The translations under genes and the position numbers were made by a program. From Pelagophyceae sp. CCMP2097 (taxonomy: Eukaryota; Sar; Pelagophyceae): DNA of 40,359 nt. Positions 1 to 8,600 of the stretch are shown piece after piece. The notes beneath the pieces were generated by a model. That model was not told the DNA's origin. It made no database searches and worked only from the letters and a program-made list of their open reading frames with translations. Position 1 is the stretch's first letter; each line of letters begins with the position of its first letter. The stretch spans positions 52,401-92,759 of the forward strand of contig MU657173.1 in the NCBI GenBank assembly GCA_026770575.1. The letters run 5' to 3'.

Positions 1-130
1 ATTCCAATGAGGCTCCTGCTCGACCTCAACTCCCAATTTTAGCGATCGCATCAACCACCAATCGCTAAATCGGCCGAGTTGCTGTTTTTTTCTTCCCAAA
101 GGTGGAACCTCACGGATGGACCCGGCGACG

Positions 131-170
131 GACGGACAAACAGACAAACAGACAGACAAACAGACAGACA
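131..170. repeat. Microsatellite-like CAGACAAA/CAGACA tract
   Basis: The stretch is built from imperfect repeats of cagacaaa and cagaca. It is simple sequence with no coding signal and lies about 340 bp before the first gene start. Confidence 0.85.
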
Positions 171-198
171 TAATTGCCCCTGGTAATCCTTCAATCAA

Positions 199-261
199 AG
201 GACCCGAAGGGCCCTTGCCGTAAACTGACGTTGAATAAACGGCAAGGACCCTTCGGGTCCT
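199..261. repeat. Long hairpin: 23-bp inverted repeat, 17-nt loop
   Basis: The left arm (199-221) and right arm (239-261) are reverse complements with one mismatch. The loop is 222-238. It sits in the intergenic region before the first plus-strand gene. It could be a transcript 3'-end structure for a gene to the left, a small-RNA precursor or a MITE relic. Its geometry resembles the hairpin at 28461-28539, but the sequence differs. Confidence 0.85.
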
Positions 262-280
262 GAACAATTGTAAGTCCTTA

Positions 281-355
281 CAAAATAAAAAAAGAAGAAA
301 ATTGTGCATAATTCAAAGTTGAAGAAGAAGAAAAAAGAAGAAAGAAAAAAGAAGA
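281..355 (+). other. A/G-rich tract upstream of the GH47-sulfotransferase gene
   Basis: The plus strand is almost pure A and G in blocks such as gaagaagaag and gaaagaaaaaagaag, in strong contrast to the GC-rich surroundings. It ends about 155 bp before the ATG at 511. A comparable tract lies just upstream of the next plus-strand gene (4298-4330), so a promoter or nucleosome-excluding role is possible. That role is inference. Confidence 0.5.
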
Positions 356-510
356 TATCGATTGTTCCGCTCAAAGATTTGAAACTGAAGTTTTTAAAAA
401 CGACTTTCATCGACCTCCGAAACGAGTCGACACTGTGTTCGCTCGGCGTTCCCGGCGTGCCGCTCGTCTGAGAGCGGGCCGTGTTCCATCGCGGCGGGAC
501 TCGCGGGTGC

Positions 511-3500
511 ATGCGGCTGCTCTGCCTGTATCTCGCGGCGTCGGCGTCGGCGCGCTGGGATGCGCGGCAGCCTGCGATCCCGCAAACCGAAGCGGCGCGC
601 GACGTGCGCGCAGCCTTCCGCGCGCACGTCGGCGGCGCGTCGGGCCCCGGCGACTGCGGCGCGCCGCCGGGCGCCGCGAATGTCGACAACGGTCTCTGGG
701 TCGTCGACGCGCTCGACGGCTTTTGGGTCATGCGCCTCGACGACGACCTCGACCGCGCGGCGGACTGGGTCAACGCCTCGCTGCGCTTCGACGTCGATGC
801 CACCGTCGACGTCGTCGACGCAACGCGGCGCGGCGTCGGCGGCCTCTTAGTGGCGCACGCGGCCACGCGCGACCCGCGGCTCCTCGCCCTTGTCGCCGAC
901 CTCGGCGCGCGCCTCCTGCCGGCCCTCGCCGCCGCGCCGTCCGCGCCCTTTGCCGCCCTCGCCTCGCTGGAATTCGGCGTCGTCGCGCCGCAAAACGGCC
1001 GCGCCGGCGCGTCGCTCCTCCTCGAGTTCCGAGAGCTTTCGCGCAGGACGCGCAGGCCTGAGTTCGCAGGCCGCGCCGAGCACGCCGCACTGGCGGCGCG
1101 CGGCGGCGAAGACGCGCCCGACGGCAGCGAAAGCGGCGAAAGCGGCGACGGCGGCGGCGGCGCCTTGGGTCGGTCCGTCGAGCTGCTCAAGACCTGGCTG
1201 CAGACGAACAAGACGTCTGCTGAGGCGCTGGCCGCGTGGGAGCGGGCCGCCGCCGCCGCGCCGGCGCCGCCGGGGCACGGGGCCTGCTTGTGGACCGGCG
1301 ACCTTGTGGGCGTGGGCGCCGCCGCGGGCGCGGCCGCATCCGCGCACGTCTCCCTCGCCAAGACGCTCGCGGCGGCGTGCGTCGCGGTGCAAGTCACCGG
1401 GCCCGGAGCGACCGCGTTCCAAGCCTTGCGGCCCGAGTCGCTCGAGGCGCTCTTCGTCCTGCACCGCGTCACGCGCGACGCCAAGTACGCAAGGCTCGCC
1501 GTCGACGCCTTCCGCGCAATGGAGGCGGTCGCACCGGCGGGCGGCGTCGACGTCGCCGCGGCGCCGTGCGTGCGGTCGTATTCCGCGGCGGCGTTGAAGT
1601 ACGTCTATTTGATTCTGCTCGACAACGAGACGTTCCACGGCGGCAAAGAGTCGGCCGTCTGGCCTCTCGACGAGTTTATCTTTAGTGCCGCGGGGCACCC
1701 GCTCCCTATCTTCTCGCCCGAAAACGACGCGCAGCCGCGAGACGCCTCGAGGGACGCGTCGCTCGACGCATCGAGAGACGCGCCGCTCGACGCGACGCTC
1801 GAGCCGTCGCTCGACGTGACGCTCGACGTGCTCGGCACGGGCCGCGTCACTGTTCGGCGCGGCGGCGGCTTCGACGAGAAGGCCGTCGACGCCGTCGAGG
1901 CCTTTGGCATTGCGGCGGTGCTTGCGGGCCACTTGGTCACCTTTGAGGACCGGCGCCGCATGCTCGACGCGCTGTGTTTAAAGTTGCGGTGCGAACGCAG
2001 CTTTCGGGACACGCGGATTGTGGACGTGTCTGACTTGGTCGCCGGCGGCGACGTCGTCTGGCACGCCGCCGACGAGGACGCCACGGTTGCCGTCTTGCGC
2101 TTCGCGCGGCGGGCCGTGGAGCGCGGCGCGCGCCTGACGCGCGACGTCTTCCACGGCGTCCTCGGCCGGTTCTGCGATTCGTTCGACGTCGCGACGCTGG
2201 CCTGCGCCGTCGGCAACGCCAATGTCACTTTCCCGCAGCCGCTGACGTTGGCGGTGCCGCCGCGGGGCACGGTGACTGTGGAGCCGTGGGAGGAGCCGGC
2301 GGCCGTCGTCGAGCGCCTCGCGCGCACGCTCGCGCCCTACGCCATCCCCGAGGCCCAATTCCGCGACGTGGAGCAATGGTTCTGCGACCGTCGTATTTGC
2401 GGCCGGCGCCTTTCGCAGAGACTCGTCATCGACGTCGTCGTGACGGACAATTTGACGCTGCCCCTCGCCTGCGAGTTCTGGGAGCCGCCCGCGCTGGCCG
2501 TCGAGCGCTTCGTCAACGTCGAGCTCGCTTCGCAAAGCGAGGCCGCCCGGCTCGACGCGACGCGCCAAGCTTTACGGTGGCTCTGCGACCGGCGCGACTG
2601 CTCTGCGTCGCCGCGGCCGCTCGCTCTATCCGTGTGGGCCTTTGCCAACGACTCGGTCGGTGAAGTGCAGTGCGGCGAGCTGGAGGAGCCCGCCGACTGC
2701 GTCGAGGATTTTGTCCGCATGTCCCTCGGCTTCACTTCGCGCGAGCCGCAAGGCGCCGCCACCGCCGCGGGCGCGCTCGCCGCGTCGTACGCGGACGCGG
2801 CGGATTCGGGCGCGCGGGCGACTTTTACGCCGGCGACGTCGGACGAGGTCGTCGAGTCCATGGCGCAAATGATGCAGTGGTTCTGTTCGCGGCGGCATTG
2901 CGCGCGCGCCGTGTCGCCGCGCATCACCTTGAGCGACTTCGGCGACTTTGTCGTCGAGCCCTGGGAGCAGCCGCACGCGGCCGTCTCAGAGCATTTGAAG
3001 CGCGCCGACGCGCTTGGCGCCGCGCTGGAGCCCGAAACAGCGCGGCGGCTCTACGAGTCCGTATGCACGCAACGGTGGCGCTGCAAAGATTTCCGCGCCG
3101 ACGTGACCGTCACCGTCGAAAACGTCGGCAACGCGACTTGCCGAGGCTGGGAAGAGCCTGCTGAGGTCGTCGAAGCGTTTTCAAAAGCCGTCGGCGCCAC
3201 AGGCATCAACGTGCCCGCAAAAGCCGCGTACAAAATGCTCGACCTCTTTTGCTCGCAGCGCGCCTGCAGCCGACGCAAGCTCGGTGAGCCCGTGGCGCAG
3301 ACGCTGGTCATGCATCCCGGCAAGACGGCAGGCCGCGCCCTAACAACGGCGCTGGCGCCGCTGCAAGACGCCTTCGTCCTCGGCCACGACCTCCGCTGCG
3401 ACGGGCGGGGCCCGGCGTGCATCGTTGTGCTGCGGGACCCTCTGGACCGTCTCGTCTCCGCGCTCGCCTTCAAGAAGCAGGGCGGAGAGGCCCGCGGCGA

Positions 3501-4002
3501 GCGCGTCCTCGGCAACGGCTGCCACCGCTGGCTCCGGGACCGCACCGTCGACGGCGTCGTCGGAGACGTTTCGGGGCTGAACGAACACTGCGGCTTCAAC
3601 GACGCGGAAGCCGCGCAGAGTACGCACGCAGTCTTCCGGCCGCTGGTCTGGTGGGCCGAGGCCCAACACGAGCCCGCGCTGGACTTTCTGTGCTACGGAA
3701 CACTTGCGCGCGACTTCGAAAACACCTTTGCGCCGCGGTGCCCGGACTGCGAACTTCGGGCACAGAACCCTTCAGACCACGCCGCGCTCCTCGGCCACCG
3801 CTGGGACGCGCCAGCACTCGCCGCGTTCGTGCAGCGGTTCTACGCCGCTGACGCCGCGCTCCACGACCGACACTGCGGCTCCGGCAACGCGTCGGCCACG
3901 CGCGCCACCGGCGATGCGGAGCGCTCCGCCTCAACCGCAACCGACCAACGCCGCGGAATCGACGACCGATGGAGAGCCCCGCAGCACAGCGACTCCGCGT
4001 GA
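511..4002 (+). CDS. Secreted fusion: GH47 alpha-mannosidase-like domain, Cys/WEEP repeats, sulfotransferase domain
   Basis: This is a single-exon frame of 1163 residues. The frame is open from a GTG at 481, but the first ATG (511) gives a clean signal peptide, MRLLCLYLAASASA, so I start there. Nucleotides 600-1715 match glycosyl hydrolase family 47: VDALDGFWVMRL, GGLLVAHA, LLLEFRELSRRT, LRPESLEALFVLHRVTRD and DEFIFSAAGHPLPIF follow the family order. The family NTEAHP (calcium-binding Thr) reads SAAGHP, and the usual Glu of FE-x-x-IR is Asp, so activity is doubtful. Next comes a degenerate DAS-D linker (1725-1830) and at least five Cys-motif/W-E-x-P repeats (about 2280-3285). The C-terminus (3300-3870) is sulfotransferase-like, with HPGKTAGRAL as 5' PAPS loop and VVLRDPLDRLVSA as 3'-phosphate motif. 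An ER/Golgi lumenal glycan-sulfating role is inferred. Confidence 0.8.
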   Translation: MRLLCLYLAASASARWDARQPAIPQTEAARDVRAAFRAHVGGASGPGDCGAPPGAANVDNGLWVVDALDGFWVMRLDDDLDRAADWVNASLRFDVDATVDVVDATRRGVGGLLVAHAATRDPRLLALVADLGARLLPALAAAPSAPFAALASLEFGVVAPQNGRAGASLLLEFRELSRRTRRPEFAGRAEHAALAARGGEDAPDGSESGESGDGGGGALGRSVELLKTWLQTNKTSAEALAAWERAAAAAPAPPGHGACLWTGDLVGVGAAAGAAASAHVSLAKTLAAACVAVQVTGPGATAFQALRPESLEALFVLHRVTRDAKYARLAVDAFRAMEAVAPAGGVDVAAAPCVRSYSAAALKYVYLILLDNETFHGGKESAVWPLDEFIFSAAGHPLPIFSPENDAQPRDASRDASLDASRDAPLDATLEPSLDVTLDVLGTGRVTVRRGGGFDEKAVDAVEAFGIAAVLAGHLVTFEDRRRMLDALCLKLRCERSFRDTRIVDVSDLVAGGDVVWHAADEDATVAVLRFARRAVERGARLTRDVFHGVLGRFCDSFDVATLACAVGNANVTFPQPLTLAVPPRGTVTVEPWEEPAAVVERLARTLAPYAIPEAQFRDVEQWFCDRRICGRRLSQRLVIDVVVTDNLTLPLACEFWEPPALAVERFVNVELASQSEAARLDATRQALRWLCDRRDCSASPRPLALSVWAFANDSVGEVQCGELEEPADCVEDFVRMSLGFTSREPQGAATAAGALAASYADAADSGARATFTPATSDEVVESMAQMMQWFCSRRHCARAVSPRITLSDFGDFVVEPWEQPHAAVSEHLKRADALGAALEPETARRLYESVCTQRWRCKDFRADVTVTVENVGNATCRGWEEPAEVVEAFSKAVGATGINVPAKAAYKMLDLFCSQRACSRRKLGEPVAQTLVMHPGKTAGRALTTALAPLQDAFVLGHDLRCDGRGPACIVVLRDPLDRLVSALAFKKQGGEARGERVLGNGCHRWLRDRTVDGVVGDVSGLNEHCGFNDAEAAQSTHAVFRPLVWWAEAQHEPALDFLCYGTLARDFENTFAPRCPDCELRAQNPSDHAALLGHRWDAPALAAFVQRFYAADAALHDRHCGSGNASATRATGDAERSASTATDQRRGIDDRWRAPQHSDSA

Positions 4003-4408
4003 CCAAGGCCCACTACCCTGCGGATGGAGAATCCGATGATCCGCACTTGAATGGTAATGGACAAGCCGTGTGTGTGTGTCCGAAGTTGACTCCGAATCGA
4101 CTCCAGGAGTCTCTCTTCAAACCTTGTCAAACGCACTTCCAGAGTCCTCCGGCGTCGGCTCCGGCAGCCTCAAAAAGATGCTCCGCGCGCATCGGCCGCC
4201 GCGCGCGCTGCGGCGTCGCCGCTCCGCCGCCGTCGAGCACTCAGCTTCAGTTGACTTCTCCCAGTGCTTCAAGTTGAATTTCTTGGTTTGTTAATTCAAG
4301 AAAAAAAGAAAAAAAGAAAGAAAAAAAAGAGTCGGTATCCACCGGAGTTCAAGATATGGTACGTCCAGCGGGATCTTGGACCTTGACGGGCATCGCAGTG
4401 CTACCACG
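4003..4408. other. Intergenic region between the first two plus-strand genes
   Basis: No gene is supported. Frames opening here are short and unlike any family. The only structured element is the A/G-rich tract at 4298-4330, preceded by AT-rich sequence with ttgaatt and ttaattcaag. Confidence 0.5.
4298..4330 (+). other. A/G-rich tract upstream of the MYND-RING-Sel1 gene
   Basis: The tract consists of runs of 4-8 A separated by single G. It lies 79 bp before the ATG at 4409 and mirrors the tract at 281-355 in base content and in its position upstream of a plus-strand gene. Function is unknown; a core-promoter poly(dA)-type element is the simplest guess. Confidence 0.45.
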
Positions 4409-5521
4409 ATGGGGGACCTGCCGGCCGCTCGGGATCCCTGCTGCGTCTGCAAAAAGGAGGGCGGCCAGCACTGCACCAAGTGCAAATCGAGGCATTATTG
4501 CGGCAAGACGTGCCAGCTCGTCTACTGGTACGAGCGCGGGCACAAGGCGCAGTGCAAGCAGCTCGCAGCCGAGTTCCAAGACCGTCTCCTCGACGCGCTT
4601 ATGCCGGAGAAGCTGATTATCAAGGAGGAGCCGGCCATCGTCGACGCGCTCTTCCTGGAGAAGCTGAAGATAAAGGCGGAGCCGAAGGCAAGCGCTGCCG
4701 CCGAGGGCATTCTGCCGGCGCACGGTTCGAGCGCGGCGCCGCGGGGGCCGGTGGTCCGGACGACGGCGACGGAAGGGGTCGAGGCCAGCGCGGTGCGCGA
4801 CGACAAGCCGAACTGGCCGTGGCGTGGTAAGTGCGCCATCTGCCTCCATCTCGTGCCAGTCAATGGCGGAACGACATTCTACGACTACTGCTGCGAGATG
4901 ATTTGCACGGACTGCTCCGGCAAGTGCCGGGAGTACGACACACGCTGCCCGCTCTGCCGAGCGCCACCCCACAAGTCGGATGCCGAGTGGCTGCAGAAGC
5001 ACGTGGACAAGGGGAACGCCGATGCGCAGGTCCAGCTCGGAGACGCGTACGGTAGTGGTCGCATGGGTCTCAAGAAGAGCCTGAAGCGGGCGGTCCAATT
5101 ATTCGAGCTCGCGGCGGCGCGAGGACATGCACTCTCTCAGACGCGACTGGGAGATTGCTATTGGCGTGGGCTTGGTGTCAAGATCGACTACAAGACTGCC
5201 GTGCAGTGGCTTCGACGTGTAGCCGAGCAGGGATTACCTAGCGCTCAATACAATCTTGCCAGTGGCCTCGCGTTCTGCGAGGGCAAGGGCGTGGCCCAGT
5301 CGCACGACGAAGGCGCGAAATGGTTCTGCCTCGCTGCGGCGCAGGGGTGGCCGAGCGCACTCGGCATCCTCGACGATTGTTGTGAACACGGTCGCGGCGT
5401 TCCACGGGATGACACCGAGGCGCTGCGCCTCTACAAGCTCTCCGCGGCAAAGGGATGCGCCGGCGCCGCAGCGGCGATCGCAAGGGTCGCCGCGCGACGC
5501 GCGGCGGACTCTGGCCATTGA
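4409..5521 (+). CDS. MYND zinc finger - RING-like - Sel1 repeat protein
   Basis: This is a single exon of 370 residues. The frame opens at a TTG (4376), but the first ATG is 4409. An N-terminal MYND finger is clear: CCVCKK, CTKCKSRHYC, C-QLVYWYERGHKAQC. A second, RING-like cysteine cluster follows at about 4830-4970, with CAIC, CCEMICTDC and RCPLCRAP. The C-terminal half carries four to five Sel1/TPR-like repeats (A-x-x-x-L-G-x-x-Y-x-x-G-x-G type), for example GNADAQVQLGDAYGSGRMG and GLPSAQYNLASG. The family is a protein-interaction scaffold; the RING-like part suggests ubiquitin ligation and MYND suggests peptide binding. The sequence GTAAGT inside the RING region is read through here because the cysteine pattern continues across it. 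I see no gene-specific function. Confidence 0.85.
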   Translation: MGDLPAARDPCCVCKKEGGQHCTKCKSRHYCGKTCQLVYWYERGHKAQCKQLAAEFQDRLLDALMPEKLIIKEEPAIVDALFLEKLKIKAEPKASAAAEGILPAHGSSAAPRGPVVRTTATEGVEASAVRDDKPNWPWRGKCAICLHLVPVNGGTTFYDYCCEMICTDCSGKCREYDTRCPLCRAPPHKSDAEWLQKHVDKGNADAQVQLGDAYGSGRMGLKKSLKRAVQLFELAAARGHALSQTRLGDCYWRGLGVKIDYKTAVQWLRRVAEQGLPSAQYNLASGLAFCEGKGVAQSHDEGAKWFCLAAAQGWPSALGILDDCCEHGRGVPRDDTEALRLYKLSAAKGCAGAAAAIARVAARRAADSGH

Positions 5522-5675
5522 CCGAAAGCCGCTCGATGCGTCGCAATATACATCTGCGTGGCCTTCTGCCGACCACCGCGACTACAAGGGAACTCGGAAG
5601 ACGATAATCTTCTTGCAACAAGGGACCTCGCCGGAGACGCCGGGGAGAACAACAAATTTTACGGCGCGGGGTGCG

Positions 5676-8600
5676 TCACATTGGATTTTCGTGCGGTGCC
5701 GCGGGCGCGGTGGCGCCTTTGGCGGCCGCTTCGGGGCCGTCGCAGAGGAAGTAGGGCAGGAGCCTTGCGCGCGCCTCTGGCACGGCCTTGCAGCCGAGGG
5801 CCGCGTCGCTCGTGTAGAAGAACTTGAGGCGGCCGAACTTGTTTGGCCCCGAGCCGGTGGGGGTGACGGGCGTCACGGCGCGCGGCTGCTTGTCCGGCTT
5901 CGACTCGGCGACGGCCTTGAGGACTTCGGATGCGACGACGGAGCCGCGCCTTTTCTCGGGCCACTCGACCCAGGCGCTTGGGAGCTCCCAGCCGGCGATG
6001 GGGTCGTCGACAAAGGCCCACCTGTACGTGGCGTCCGTCCAGTTCCGGCCCGGCTCGCTCTTCCCGAGCTGCGCCAGGAGCGTGGTGAGGAAGCGGTGGT
6101 CCGGCCAGCGCAGGTCGAGCGAGTAGCCGCGGTCCGGGTGGAGCGGCGAGCCGGCGTTGAGCCAGCCGATTCGATGCGAGACTTCGGCCTGCTCCGCGGC
6201 GCCGAGCGCGCCCAGGACCACGGGCGCGTAGTTGACCAAATCAAACGTGCGCGCGTGCAGCAGCACTGCCACGTGCGCGCGCACAAAGTCCGCCGCGGGG
6301 AAACACAGCACGAGCGCTTGCACCTGCGTTGCCGTGAGCCAAGTCGACATTGTGGCCACGCGCACCAAGCCCAATGCGTGGTACGCGACGCCATAAGCCG
6401 CCGGCGCGCGCAGGTCCATCGCTTCCGCCTCTTGCCGCGCGCCGTTGGCCTCGAGGTCGTCCAAGAACCGCGCGCGGTCGGAAGCCGTCTCCGGCACTCG
6501 TGCGAGGCTCAGCGGGTTCAGCGTTTGCTGCTGCGCGGCCGCGGGCTCAACAGTCGCCCGCCTAGCGCGCTCCGGCCCGAGCCAGTCGACGTGGCGGTGG
6601 CAAGAAGAGCGCTGGGCGAGCCACGTTTGAGAAGCCCCGTGCGTCATCCACAGCGAATCGTCGGCGGCCACGAGGGAACGGCCCTTGGCGATGTGCCGCG
6701 CGGCCGCTTTCAACTTCGCACTCGCGGGGGTTGTCGCCGGCGGCGTCGGCGTTGTCGGCGTGGGTTTGGGCGATTTTGGCCTGGGCATTCTCTGGGGCGA
6801 CTTGGGCGTCTGCGGCTGGGGCATTCTCTGGGGCGTCTGCGGCTTTTGCGCGGGCGCCGCCGCGAGGGCGTCGGCGGCGGCGGCGGCGAAGCGCGCCTCG
6901 GCGGCGGCGATGCGCTTTGGGGCCTCTCTATTCGCAAAGTTCTCCAATCGCTTGGCCTGCGCGTCCGCCGGGATGTAAAACGTGCTGTTCCGCTTCTCCG
7001 CTCGAGTCATGGCCGCGTAGGCGTCGTCGACCTTTTGAAGGGCGGCGTTCCCTGCAAAGAGTATCAATAACCCTTGGAATCTCCGACTTGAGAGAGCGCG
7101 GTCGGTCGACGAGGGCCGCTCCGTGGAGACGTAGTCGAAGCGCACTCTTCCGGCGTTTGGAAAGTGGTTCGGGTCGAGGATGGTGGCCTCGGTGCCGCAA
7201 AAGCCGTTTCGAAGGTTCGAGCCGTCCGTCTGCATCTGCGTCGTGTCGGCCTTTCGGTTTTTGCACTGCGCCGCGTTCACCTCGGCCAGTTTCAGCGCGG
7301 CGCGCCTGTCGGCAACATCTCGGAGATCCAAGTCGTAGAACCCCGTGGCATTGCCGCAAAACGCGTCGAACGAGGCGTGGCCCATCTTCTCCCGCATTTT
7401 CAGCCTTTCTATAAGGGGCAGATTCTTCTCCAACAAGGCAAGGGCCTCCCCTCGTGAAGCCATGGCCGGGAGCAGCTTGGCCACCGTCTGAGCCAGCCTC
7501 AGCCGTAAATCGCACTGCTCGATGATATCCTGCGCCTGCCTCGCGGTGAAGAAGAGATCCGGCGACGCCACAGCCGCGTCGAAGAGCTGCTCGCGCTCCA
7601 AGCCAGAGGCGGCGGCCATGTTCGCGATCAAACCACGATTCCCGAGATCGCTGCAGTACAACCCTTTGGAAGGCGGCCTCGGAGAGGCGGCAAAAGTACA
7701 CCGGACTCGCCCTTTCTGCGGCACTGCCCAGCCGGAACCCGTCCTGGCGTCGGAGAGCCAGTGCTGCGCGACGCCGGCGCCGACGAGGAAGGCAGACATG
7801 GCCCATTGCACAAACTCGTCCCTTTCCATGATGCCCGTGTCGTCGACGTCAAACACCGCAATCGCGTGCTTGGCCGCGTGCGCCGAAGCGTCTAAAACCC
7901 CGAGGAGCTTTAATGCGGATGCCATCTCCGCCTCGTCGATGATGCCCGAACCGTCGGCGTCGACGACATCGAATAAGGCGAAGAAGGCCAGCTCAATGGC
8001 GTCCTCCCTCGCCCGTTCGTCTCCACCGGCCCCCTCAAAAACGTCTTTGCGGACGCCGGAAGCGGCGCGGACCGCGCAGGCCCCGAGCAGCCGCGACACG
8101 ACGGCTGCCAAGCATCCCTTTGTGGGACCGGCGCCGACGGCGATGAATAGATTCCGCACGGCAACGTGCACTCCGCTCTTCACCGGCGGCGAGTCGTCCA
8201 GCGCGCGGCCCAGCGCGGCGCTGGCCTTGACCCACTGCGGCGCCGCGGGGCGCGTGTGCCGCTCGAAGCGGAGTTCGACACTTTTAAAAACGTTGGAGCC
8301 GACGTCGCAGACCGACAGCCTTTCAAACTTCGCGCCCGCGGAGACCGAGGCGAGGCGGTACAGCTCGGCGATCACGGCCCTGTCGTAAGGCGCGGCCATG
8401 TCCAAATCGTAGTCTCCCCCGGGCTTCTCCGGCGTGAACGCGAGCTCTCGCGCCGCGGCCTGACGCCCGAGGTCGGCGTGCGCCATGGAGATGCGCAGAA
8501 ACCTCTTGGGCCGCTGGCACCGCCTGAGGGCGCCGACGAGCGCCGCGCCGCCGCGCTCGCCAAGAGGGTTGCCTCCCAAGTCTAAATTTTCTAAAGTGCA

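Larger units (their letters stand above)
1..510. other. Intergenic region upstream of the first gene
   Basis: I see no supported gene here. The region holds a GACA/CAAA-type microsatellite at 131-170, a long hairpin at 199-261, an ACAATTGTA motif near 264 and an A/G-rich tract at 281-355. A long antisense reading frame across 195-1484 is a high-GC shadow of the downstream gene and also runs through the low-complexity A/G tract, so it is not called. Confidence 0.6.

Noticed and set aside
195..1484. Long antisense frame over the first gene (429 codons)
   Set aside because: High-GC codon bias opens shadow frames on the opposite strand. It has no family signal and runs into the A/G tract.
4826..4831. 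GTAAGT as a donor inside the MYND-RING gene
   Set aside because: The downstream frame continues with the CAIC of the RING-like cluster; no intron is needed.
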